A stretch of DNA of 34,009 nt from a virus, in the IMG/VR virus record IMGVR_UViG_3300006802_000279, positions 1-34,009 of that record. One strand, 5' to 3'. Made by a program: the position numbers and the translations under genes. Below the pieces are notes generated by a model. It ran no database searches, had not been told where the DNA came from, and saw only the letters and a list, made by a program, of their open reading frames with translations. Positions 1 to 6,800 of the stretch are shown here, piece after piece (the first letter of the stretch is position 1; every line of letters starts with the position of its first letter).

Positions 1-1
1 G

Positions 2-130
2 ATAAATCAAGTACATTTAGATGCATGGAAAAAAGGAATTAAAACTTTATATTATATGCGGACTGAGTCAGTGCTACGTGGAGATATAGCAAGTAAAGCT
101 ATGGAAGACTGCGTTGCTTGTGATGGATAA
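2..130 (+). CDS. nrdA: Ribonucleotide reductase class I large (alpha) subunit, C-terminal fragment
   Basis: Only the last 42 codons are inside the window; the gene is cut by the left edge and ends with TAA at 128-130. The readable end includes AWKKGIKTLYYMRTES and finishes MEDCVACDG. The phrase WKKGIKTLYYMRT matches the conserved C-terminal part of class I alpha subunits, and the closing CxxC pair (Cys-Val-Ala-Cys) matches the flexible C-terminal arm that is re-reduced by thioredoxin or glutaredoxin and passes electrons to the active site. The enzyme makes deoxynucleotides for phage DNA synthesis. It is the only plus-strand gene seen, so it marks the end of the metabolic/replication arm, which converges on the late arm at the hairpin just downstream. 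Family assignment is confident despite the short fragment; the phage-versus-host subfamily cannot be judged. Confidence 0.85.
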   Translation: MNQVHLDAWKKGIKTLYYMRTESVLRGDIASKAMEDCVACDG

Positions 131-134
131 TAAT

Positions 135-162
135 AAAGGGGAGCTCAATTGAACTCCCCTTT
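135..162. terminator. Bidirectional hairpin terminator between converging arms
   Basis: A near-perfect palindrome lies four bases after the nrdA stop: AAAGGGGAG (135-143), a mismatched C, TCAATTGA (itself a palindrome), an A, then CTCCCCTTT (154-162). The stem is flanked by A3 and T3, so it can act on both strands. It sits where the plus-strand nrdA transcript meets the minus-strand late transcript ending at 208. The U-tracts are short, so efficiency is uncertain. Confidence 0.8.
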
Positions 163-207
163 GGTTACAGGATCTTTGGGTATGGTACGCCCATTATTCT
201 TTGATCC

Positions 208-753
208 TTACCACTTTACTTTATCAGCCCAATATGCAGCTGACATTTTACCTTTCTTTATATTTTTAGCGTGACGAGCTTTAAAACTTTTACGTCTTGC
301 TTTTTGTTTAGCGGATTCACCTTCTTTTGGTTTACCAGCTGTTTTTACTCCTTGCTGACCAAATCTAATTATTTTTTCTTTACCACCTTCACAAGCCTTT
401 ACGATGTGAGATTTAGTTTTATGACTAGGTGTTTTTCTAGGTTTATTACAAGCTAAACTTTTTTTATCAACCATTTTAGTAGGAGCACCACATTCTTCAC
501 CAGTTTTTACATTAACCCAGTTTTCTTTTTCAAACCAGTCTTTTAATGTAGCTCCAGGTTTTCTAGCACCACTTACCTCTGATCTTTGAGATCTTTCTCT
601 TTTACCTAATCTACCAGCTGATTCTTTAGCACGTATAATTTTTTTCTTTTCTTCAGGACTCATTCTAGCTACTTTACTTTTTGGAAGACAAACCTTAGTT
701 GTACCTCCTCCTTTAACAGCAAACAACGGAGTATTTCTATATGGATGTGCCAT
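208..753 (-). CDS. Conserved marine-virus basic protein with WF- and ADKVKW-type motifs
   Basis: 181 residues, very basic, no membrane segment. It starts MAHPYRNTP, the same MAHPxRN beginning as the next gene upstream. The middle has LKDWFEKENWV followed by a cysteine-bearing segment (TGEECG, LACNKP, VKACEG). The C-terminus has IRFGQQGV, then RRKSFKARHAK and KGKMSAAYWADKVKW. From memory, very similar C-termini recur in small proteins of cyanophages, pelagiphages and some algal large DNA viruses, as a domain of unknown function. The paired cysteines could bind a metal and the lysine/arginine content could bind DNA, but both are inference. It is the last gene of the late arm before the terminator. 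An AGGAG lies about 15 bases before the start, too far to be a convincing ribosome site. Confidence 0.75.
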   Translation of the reverse strand: MAHPYRNTPLFAVKGGGTTKVCLPKSKVARMSPEEKKKIIRAKESAGRLGKRERSQRSEVSGARKPGATLKDWFEKENWVNVKTGEECGAPTKMVDKKSLACNKPRKTPSHKTKSHIVKACEGGKEKIIRFGQQGVKTAGKPKEGESAKQKARRKSFKARHAKNIKKGKMSAAYWADKVKW

Positions 754-755
754 TT

Positions 756-1334
756 TTATTGATTTAATCTCCTGTTTACTCTTTCTAGTGCCGCTCTTCT
801 TCTTTCATCTGTCTCTCTTCTAGCATTTTTTTGTGTTATATCTGAACTTATATACATACCTCTACCACCACCTAAATCTATAGGTCTATAAATCTCCTTA
901 GGATATGTAGTAATATTACCTGTTTTTTCATCTCTATACCATCTCCATATTTCTGGATCTTTATATAATTTATTCATATAACGAACATATGAAGGATCAT
1001 TTATTAAATCACCTGATTTAACTCTATCAAGATGAATCCAACCACCTGCATCAGGATTACCTTCTGTTCTATCTACTGCTTCTTCATATGATCTTTGTAA
1101 ATCTGGACCATATACTCTAGCCATTTCAAAATCTTTGCCTTGTTCAACTCCTTTTAAAGAATCTTCTATCATTGCCGCGGCTTCTCTACCTGTATCTCCT
1201 TGATAATAATAATTATCTGGATTATTTTTGTCTATTCTAAATTGTTTTAAATCTTGATATTCTTTTGTATGCCATCTAGCATGTCTATCTAATGGTGACT
1301 TATATTGTTTTTTGTTTCTAAATGGATGTGCCAT
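756..1334 (-). CDS. Hypothetical phage protein, MAHPFRN start, charged C-terminus
   Basis: 192 residues, soluble, rich in Arg, Asp and Tyr. The beginning MAHPFRNKKQYKSPLD combines the MAHPxRN start shared with the gene 2 bases downstream and an SPLD motif of the kind seen in several small proteins here. The body has many aromatic and acidic residues (NYYYQGD, EIWRWYRDEKTGN) and ends in an Arg/Glu-rich helix (TDERRRAALERVNRRLN). I do not recognise a family. The shared N-terminus with its neighbour suggests either a common targeting signal or an ancestral duplication of only the first residues, since the rest is unrelated by eye. Start chosen at the ATG giving the MAHP start; the leader is A/T-rich without Shine-Dalgarno. 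Confidence 0.7.
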   Translation of the reverse strand: MAHPFRNKKQYKSPLDRHARWHTKEYQDLKQFRIDKNNPDNYYYQGDTGREAAAMIEDSLKGVEQGKDFEMARVYGPDLQRSYEEAVDRTEGNPDAGGWIHLDRVKSGDLINDPSYVRYMNKLYKDPEIWRWYRDEKTGNITTYPKEIYRPIDLGGGRGMYISSDITQKNARRETDERRRAALERVNRRLNQ

Positions 1335-1381
1335 AATTTTAATGTATATTAATTATTGTTTTCTACAATATGCTTTTGCTA

Positions 1382-2386
1382 TTATTTCTTTTTACCTACG
1401 CCCCAGTTTGAAGCACCTCTTTTTCTACACTGTACTAATTGACCTGATGCATAAGCACTTGGCCAAACTTTAACTCTTGATTTTACTTTATGATAACAAG
1501 CATCTTTTTTACCCTCTTTGTTTAAAGGACTTTCCGCATCATCAGTTTTTCTTAATCTTATTTGACCTATTTTAGGATCATACATAAACTCACTTCTTTC
1601 AGATTCCATTTCTTTTATGTTTTCTTCTCGAGTAATAGGTTTTTCAAATTTAGTACCTTTAAATTTATGAGTTCTATCTAAATATCCTTTTTCCCATTTA
1701 GCCCATGCTTCATCTTTACTTAAACTATCTTTTTTTATTTCATGACCTTTATTTGCAGGAGAACCTTTTATTTTATCTAAATAGTCTTGAGGAATATAAT
1801 CTTCTCCAGCTCTTCTCATTTTTCTTAAACCTCTTCTCGTTTGACTTTTAGTAATATCATATTTTTCAGCTACTCTTTCAATATTAGCTCTTTTAGCTTG
1901 TCTTTTAGCTTTACCTTTTACAGGTTCTAGTGTTTTTTTCCAATTATTACCTGGAAAACCTGCTTTATCATGACCAAGATTTAAAGGTGAGTGCGGCATT
2001 TTAAATGTACCAATAGCTTCTCTCATTTTTTTATTATGAGCAATACCTTCTTTATTGCCAGTAGTATTAGGACTATTGTTTTTTCTCATTTCGTTCCAAG
2101 CTTCTGAGTGCATCATACTTGAAGCGCAGTGATTTAAAGGAGTTACTACTTTTTCTTGAAACTTGTCATGATTTTTTTTAAAAAACTTTCTTTCCATAAC
2201 TTGCCTTTGTAGTTCTTTCGCTCTTTCTGCTTCTATCCTAGCATTTTGCCTGTTGTGTTTTTCTATGTTTCTTTGAATATTACGAGCGTAAGTATCATCA
2301 ACTATTTTTGGTTCTACAATTCTACGTGCAATTTCACGCGCCGGCAAATACTCGGGCACACGATAATCTTTTTTAGTTTGTTTCAT
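1382..2386 (-). CDS. Basic phage protein with C-terminal VWPSAYASG domain
   Basis: 334 residues, strongly basic and mostly helical. The C-terminal 40 residues contain DACYHKVKSR, KVWPSAYASGQLVQCRKRG and SNWG; this short cysteine-containing domain recurs, from memory, in proteins of marine phages and algal viruses, function unknown. The protein also carries three SP-type motifs: HSPLNLGHD, GSPANKGHE and ESPLNKEGK. The central part (KRANIERVAEKYDITKSQTR, then RRGLRKMRRAGE) looks like a small helical, possibly DNA-binding, segment. The start overlaps the stop of the M15 peptidase gene in an ATGA arrangement (2383-2386), so translation is probably coupled. It may be a minor virion protein or a DNA-binding late protein; the sequence does not decide. 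Confidence 0.7.
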   Translation of the reverse strand: MKQTKKDYRVPEYLPAREIARRIVEPKIVDDTYARNIQRNIEKHNRQNARIEAERAKELQRQVMERKFFKKNHDKFQEKVVTPLNHCASSMMHSEAWNEMRKNNSPNTTGNKEGIAHNKKMREAIGTFKMPHSPLNLGHDKAGFPGNNWKKTLEPVKGKAKRQAKRANIERVAEKYDITKSQTRRGLRKMRRAGEDYIPQDYLDKIKGSPANKGHEIKKDSLSKDEAWAKWEKGYLDRTHKFKGTKFEKPITREENIKEMESERSEFMYDPKIGQIRLRKTDDAESPLNKEGKKDACYHKVKSRVKVWPSAYASGQLVQCRKRGASNWGVGKKK

Positions 2387-2844
2387 ATTACTTTGTATTT
2401 AGTTTTACCCATATCGTCTTTATAGGCTTTTAAACATTTATTTCTATTATCTTCTTTTGATACATATGATACGTGCACCCAATTTGGTTGAGTATCAGTT
2501 CCAAATTCCCATATCATTTGATCAAAATCTAAGTTTTCTTTTATCCAATGATACATCTCTGCATTACTTTTATAACCATATACATCATCAATATCAATTG
2601 CTTGACCTTTACAATGCTGTGAAGTTTTTGATCCTCCTATGGCTTCGTTTAAATCAGCTGATCTAAAAAACGAATTAACTTTTATTGGTCCACCAACCCA
2701 TTCGCGTAATGGTTGAAACACTTTTTCAGCTAATAATTTCATAGCTTCTATCTGTGTTGGGTTTGGTGTGTTATCTATTCCTTTACGCTTTGCAGTTTCA
2801 GAGTGTATTGCTTCAGCATAAGTTATGTTATGACTTATCTTCAT
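2383..2844 (-). CDS. Endolysin: peptidase M15 (D,D-carboxypeptidase-like)
   Basis: 153 residues, a single small zinc-peptidase domain. It carries the M15 signature SxHxxGxAxD as SQHCKGQAID, placing zinc ligands at His77 and Asp84, and the third ligand in NWVHVSY at about His124. An earlier segment, VNSFFRSADLNEAIGG, corresponds to the usual SxxRxxxxN substrate-side part of the family. Such enzymes cut peptide cross-bridges of peptidoglycan and are common phage endolysins. No signal peptide is seen, so it needs a holin; small membrane proteins lie just upstream (3225-3386, 3474-3779) and a holin-like protein lies at 30609-31064. Its stop overlaps the next start by four bases. The family call is confident; the exact bond cut is not determined. 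Confidence 0.88.
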   Translation of the reverse strand: MKISHNITYAEAIHSETAKRKGIDNTPNPTQIEAMKLLAEKVFQPLREWVGGPIKVNSFFRSADLNEAIGGSKTSQHCKGQAIDIDDVYGYKSNAEMYHWIKENLDFDQMIWEFGTDTQPNWVHVSYVSKEDNRNKCLKAYKDDMGKTKYKVI

Positions 2845-2905
2845 CTTTACCTAATCTTTTTCTTACAATGTTCATAGTTGTTTTCATTTTAGCTGCGTAG
2901 CTAGG
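2828..2905 (-). other. Coding-like tail after an A7 run, readable by a +1 shift from the 64-residue gene
   Basis: The gene at 2901-3095 ends NRKKKT-stop on an A7 run (2906-2912). In the +1 frame the text continues without a stop as PSYAAKMKTTM, then NIVRKRLGKDEDKS, ending TAA at 2828-2830 and running 17 bases into the endolysin start. It contains an ATG (2885-2887) that would give a 19-residue peptide on its own. Its lysine/arginine-rich composition continues that of the upstream gene. It may be a short separate gene, a frameshift extension, or the remains of a gene broken by a homopolymer indel. Confidence 0.4.
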
Positions 2906-3095
2906 TTTTTTTCTTTCTATTAAAAACAACTTGTTGATTTAAGCTACCGATAATTCTTTTTAAATTACCTTTTCTAGATTTTATTAACCAAGTAGCTAAT
3001 GCGCTTGGTGAAAGTTCTTTAAACTTACCTTTAGCATCTGGAGCATCTGAGTGTTTAAACTCGCCCATGCGTTTAAAAAATGGTGAATCGTACAT
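2901..3095 (-). CDS. Small conserved marine-phage protein (SPSALATWLIKSRKG)
   Basis: 64 residues, basic, soluble. It begins MYDSPFFKRMGEFKH and contains ELSPSALATWLIKSRKG followed by GSLNQQVVFNRKKK. From memory, closely similar small proteins occur in many uncultured marine phage genomes; I know of no function. It is packed five bases after the 48-residue gene and before the endolysin. Its C-terminal coding frame appears to break at an A7 run, with a plausible continuation in the +1 frame (2828-2905), so the natural protein may be about 88 residues. The start is the first ATG and has an A/T-rich leader. Confidence 0.72.
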   Translation of the reverse strand: MYDSPFFKRMGEFKHSDAPDAKGKFKELSPSALATWLIKSRKGNLKRIIGSLNQQVVFNRKKKT

Positions 3096-3100
3096 AATTA

Positions 3101-3247
3101 TTATATTTCGCTAAATACTGCATAAGCATATATTTTACGCTTTCTACCTTTTGGTATTGTAGCTATTAATTCTTTTCGTTCTTTAACTTCTTCTTCTTTT
3201 ATAGAATAGTATTTAGGATTTGTACTATTTAGTTTTCTTTTTTTCAT
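3101..3247 (-). CDS. Small basic protein, 48 residues
   Basis: Read directly: it begins MKKRKLNSTNPKYYSIKEEE and ends with GRKRKIYAYAVFSEI-stop (TAA at 3101-3103). It has no membrane segment and no family I recognise. Support comes from tight packing: it overlaps the 53-residue membrane gene by 23 bases at its 5' end and lies five bases before the 64-residue gene at its 3' end, which is the usual style of this late arm. Leader is A-rich with no Shine-Dalgarno. Confidence 0.62.
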   Translation of the reverse strand: MKKRKLNSTNPKYYSIKEEEVKERKELIATIPKGRKRKIYAYAVFSEI

Positions 3248-3386
3248 TTTCTATCCATTTACTAATTGTATAACCTATTGTAACTAATAATAAAACTATT
3301 TTCAAACCTATTTCTATATTTGTAAGCGTTGTTACTCCTAGTGTTGAACCGTTTAATGCTAATATTTTAATATTTTCTGGACACAT
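3225..3386 (-). CDS. Small single-pass membrane protein, holin/spanin candidate
   Basis: 53 residues, starting MCPENIKILALNGSTLG. A hydrophobic stretch at about residues 24-41 (with IVLLLVTIGYTI) is followed by SKW and a charged, lysine-rich tail, giving one membrane span with a positively charged, probably cytoplasmic C-terminus. Small proteins with this MxPENxKI...NxST...GY-type pattern are, from memory, frequent near the lysis genes of marine phages. Its place between another membrane protein (3474-3779) and the M15 endolysin supports a role in lysis, perhaps as a holin or antiholin, but this is inferred from context. The ATG follows the previous stop as TAA-A-ATG, so translation is likely coupled. 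Confidence 0.68.
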   Translation of the reverse strand: MCPENIKILALNGSTLGVTTLTNIEIGLKIVLLLVTIGYTISKWIENEKKKTK

Positions 3387-3387
3387 T

Positions 3388-3477
3388 TTATTTATATTTT
3401 TTAAACATTAATTTGTATAATAATTTATTCCAAGCTTCTTGTATTTTATCAACTATCTTTATTAGTCTATCTTTCAT
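3388..3477 (-). CDS. 29-residue amphipathic peptide
   Basis: The frame reads MKDRLIKIVDKIQEAWNKLL and continues YKLMFKKYK-stop. The spacing of Leu, Ile, Val and Trp against Lys and Asp makes a clear amphipathic helix that could lie on a membrane. Its ATG overlaps the stop of the 101-residue gene (ATGA, 3474-3477), and its stop lies one base before the next ATG. That double coupling is the main argument that it is translated. Function unknown; a lysis accessory role fits the location. Confidence 0.5.
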   Translation of the reverse strand: MKDRLIKIVDKIQEAWNKLLYKLMFKKYK

Positions 3478-3779
3478 TTTTTTGATTTTAATTGTTCAAT
3501 TATTTCTTGTATTTTTTCTACATCTTTTTGTAAATACTCAATTCTTAAATCTTGTTTAGCGTCATCAGGTAATGCACCCATTTCACCTCTTGGCCACTTA
3601 ATTCTAAATTCATCATTTAAAGTTTGATTGTATTCAAGTCTCATTATTGATGATTCAATAATACTTATTTTACCTGTTAAATCAAACCATATACCAGCTA
3701 TAGATACAATTCCTATTACTATACCTATCAATGTTTTTATATCAAGTTTTATTTGTGATTTTTCTGATAGTTCTTCCAT
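3474..3779 (-). CDS. Membrane-anchored coiled-coil protein of the lysis region
   Basis: 101 residues. One transmembrane segment at about residues 17-33 (LIGIVIGIVSIAGIWFD) follows a short charged N-terminus. The rest is soluble, with a conserved-looking FRIKWPRGEMGALPDD and a C-terminal coiled coil (EYLQKDVEKIQEIIEQLK). One span plus a coiled coil on the far side is the shape of an inner-membrane spanin or of a holin-associated protein. It heads the row of tiny genes that leads to the M15 endolysin. No lipobox or outer-membrane partner is seen, so the spanin idea remains an inference. Its ATG follows an A/T-rich leader. Confidence 0.68.
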   Translation of the reverse strand: MEELSEKSQIKLDIKTLIGIVIGIVSIAGIWFDLTGKISIIESSIMRLEYNQTLNDEFRIKWPRGEMGALPDDAKQDLRIEYLQKDVEKIQEIIEQLKSKK

Positions 3780-3850
3780 TTTTTATTTTTAATATAGTTA
3801 ACAACTATTCCACCTAACCACGTGGCTATTAAATCTTTAACATCAAAACT
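3749..3850 (-). other. In-frame coding-like tail directly after the giant protein stop
   Basis: After the TAA of the 2396-residue gene (3851-3853) the same frame stays open for 33 codons: SFDVKDLIATWLGGIVV, then NYIKNKKWKNYQKNHK, ending at 3749-3751. It has no ATG, GTG or TTG start. The hydrophobic LIATWLGGIVV segment next to a basic tail looks like a small membrane peptide, and it fills the 71-base gap between two genes. It could be a small gene with a non-standard start, a readthrough tail, or chance. Confidence 0.3.
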
Positions 3851-6800
3851 TTATCTTCCGGTATTTGTTGAACGCTCGCGCAAGCTGTTAGAGTCAGGAG
3901 TAAGCCAATACTCAATTTCGCCGCTAGGCCTTGGAACTTGTATATAATCCTCATATAGTTTGCCTCTAGGTTTACCTTTAGTCATTGGTACTCTTTTAAA
4001 ACCTTGTGTTTTAAGTTTACGAGCATCGTTTTTATATTTTTCTTTTATAGCTTCATCTTCTTCAGCTTCTTTATCTATTGTTGTTTGTAAACCCCAATAT
4101 GGTAAACCAAGTTCCCAACCTGAATAACCAAATAGTAATGCAACTTTTTGCCAAACTTCTGTCTGTCTATCTAATGCTTGTCTAATGTTCATCATTATTC
4201 TAGCGGCTCTATCTAATGGAATATTTGTTGTAGATGAAACTATTTGAGACACAGCTAGATAAGCTGGATTATCTAAACTAAATCCTCTACGTTTCATTTC
4301 TTTCATATTCCAAGAAAAAGATCTAAGAGCGCTTCTAAGTTTTCTAACCTTTGAATCAATTGCTGGTGAGAAGTTAAATACTTCGCTTACAGCATCTTCG
4401 TATTTAGGTCGTTTTTTAGCACCTTGTTGAACTAAACTAGCTATAACATCTTTAACTGTATCAACTGCAGCGCCACCATATCCTAAACCTCTTAGTAATG
4501 AACTAATCATACCATCAGCAATATTACCAGCTCTATCTTCTAATGTTCTTTCTTCTTCATCATCAGATCCATAAGCTAATGCAAATATAGCTTGCTGCAT
4601 AGCATTGAATATTAAGTTTTGCACAAAACCATAATATGCTATTTTAGATAAATTAGTTTTCCAATCACCTCTACCAGCTTTTAAATCCATTGCAGACTTC
4701 TTCATTATTCTTGCGTACTGCATAGGTGTGTTGGCAAAGTTCAATATTAATCTACCAATACTACTAGCTTGCTGCATTGATATTCTATCAGTTCTACTTG
4801 ACTGTTGTGATTCTTCAGATATTTGGTAAAAATCTTCAAATGCTTGAGCTTCTGCTTCTTCTCTAGTATAAGCTTTACCTGTATCTATATTTACTTGTTC
4901 AAGAAGCTTATCTACTCTGTTTCTATAAAAAGTTGCACCACCTGTTGCTATAGCCATACTATCAGCAAATCTTGTTAATACAAAACCTTTGTTAAGTAAA
5001 TATGCTATAGCTCCTCTCATACCACCTTTTCTAGCGGCTTCTGCTATTTCAGATTCAGCAACGTTTATTTTTAAACCATTACGTCTCTGAACTAAGTAAT
5101 CAGAGTTTAACAATGTCATTACATCTGACCAATATTGTTTTTGATTAGCAAATGCTTTTGCTGCAGCAACTGGATTATTATCTGACCAGTTTATAAAGTT
5201 AACACTAGATATTAACTGTAGTCCAGCAGATCTCATGTTTAAGAACATCACAGCACCAACAGAGTTGTTCAACCAATCTAACAATGCATTTACTTGAGGA
5301 TTAGCACCTACTGGTCTGTTACTACCAGACTTCATTCTACCTAAAACATTTTTCAATGCTATAATATAGTTGCTACCGTATAAAGCCTCTAACTTGTTTA
5401 AGTTTTTATCAGAGAATATTATATCTACATTTTGTTGCCACTCTTGTAAAAATTGTTTTCTACCTGATTTATTTAAACTTTGTATAATATCTGATGTAAT
5501 GTTACCAGCTATCCAGTTTTCACCTGGAGCAGGATATTCTTTACCTTTTTGTATAAACGCTATCTTCTCTGCAAATACTTTTAAATCAGCATTACCTTCT
5601 ATTTTTTCAACTAATCTGTTTAAATCTCTTGTTGAAAGACCAGGTATTTCCATACCCTGCATATTCCATATATAAACTCTAAGCGCTTGTGAATGGGTAA
5701 AATCTCCAACACCAACTGGTTTATTTAAGTTTTTAGGTATGTTATCTATATTTTGTCTTAATGCTTGGAAATCTTGAGCTACTGTTATCTTAGCTGATAT
5801 AAGTTCTTGCTCTGCTTTATTAAATGGATCGAATAAATTATCTTTAAACCATTTCTTAGCTAAGTCACCTCTTTCACCTTTTGGTAATATTTTATATAAT
5901 AAACCAGAAAAGTCCTCTGCAGATGGTGGAATAAAGAACTCAAATCTACCAACTTTTTTACCAGTTGTTTTAGCTCTAGCTTTTGAGTATGTTTTATACC
6001 ATTGCTTTCCGCTTTGTTGTTCTATTATAACATTAAACTCTTTATCTAAATCTTTTACTTTATTTGCTTTAGCTTGTTGTATATCAGATTTAACATCTAC
6101 TTGATCAAGTATGTTTTTAACAGCTTGCACATTTGGCAATGCGTCATCAGCAAAATAAAAATCATTATAGCCTTTAGCAGCTTTGTCTAACACCCATAAT
6201 GCTTTAGCATCAGGCGAACCATCTGCTAAACCAGTTATATTTTTTAAAGGTATGTTTAAACCAATACCATCTAAAAATGCTTTAATAGATGTTGCTGAAG
6301 CTTGTGGTCTTGCTGTTAAAACAAATATATCACCACTACCAAATTTTTCTTGACGTTTTAATGCAAGATCAGCTAGTGGTCCTTTTCTACCTTCTACAAC
6401 TTTATTAAATTCACTAAAGTCAAACTCAGCTCCTTGTTCTAATAAATTTTCAGATTCAACCGCGAACTCAGCTGGAGTTATTTTTTTAATTGTGCCATCA
6501 GGCATATTAACAATAACCTTGCTATTGCTATATGCTAAAGTATCGTCAAAATCAAATACACTAATACCTTTTGTAGGAGCGTTAATATCTCTAGCTATTT
6601 GAGCAGCTTGATCTGCATTACCCATGTCAACTATAGATTGCTCTGTAGTACCATTTTCTTTTATTAAGCCAAATACTTTTTCTTTATTATTGTTTACTTG
6701 TTTAGAAGATAAGTTGTTTATTTTTAAAGAACTATTAAGTTCGTTTAAAGCTGTTTTAGCAGTTTTACCTTCTAATATAACTTTTTCTAAAATATTATTT

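Noticed and set aside
163-207. A nine-codon frame (MGVPYPKIL) and a GGATC...GATCC inverted repeat before the terminator
   Set aside because: Too short and without packing or conservation signals; the outer inverted repeat is only five bases with a long loop.
6545-6556. DFDDT as a virion RNA polymerase DxDGD-type catalytic motif
   Set aside because: No glycine at the required place, and the following LTARP and FADD motifs identify a HAD fold instead.
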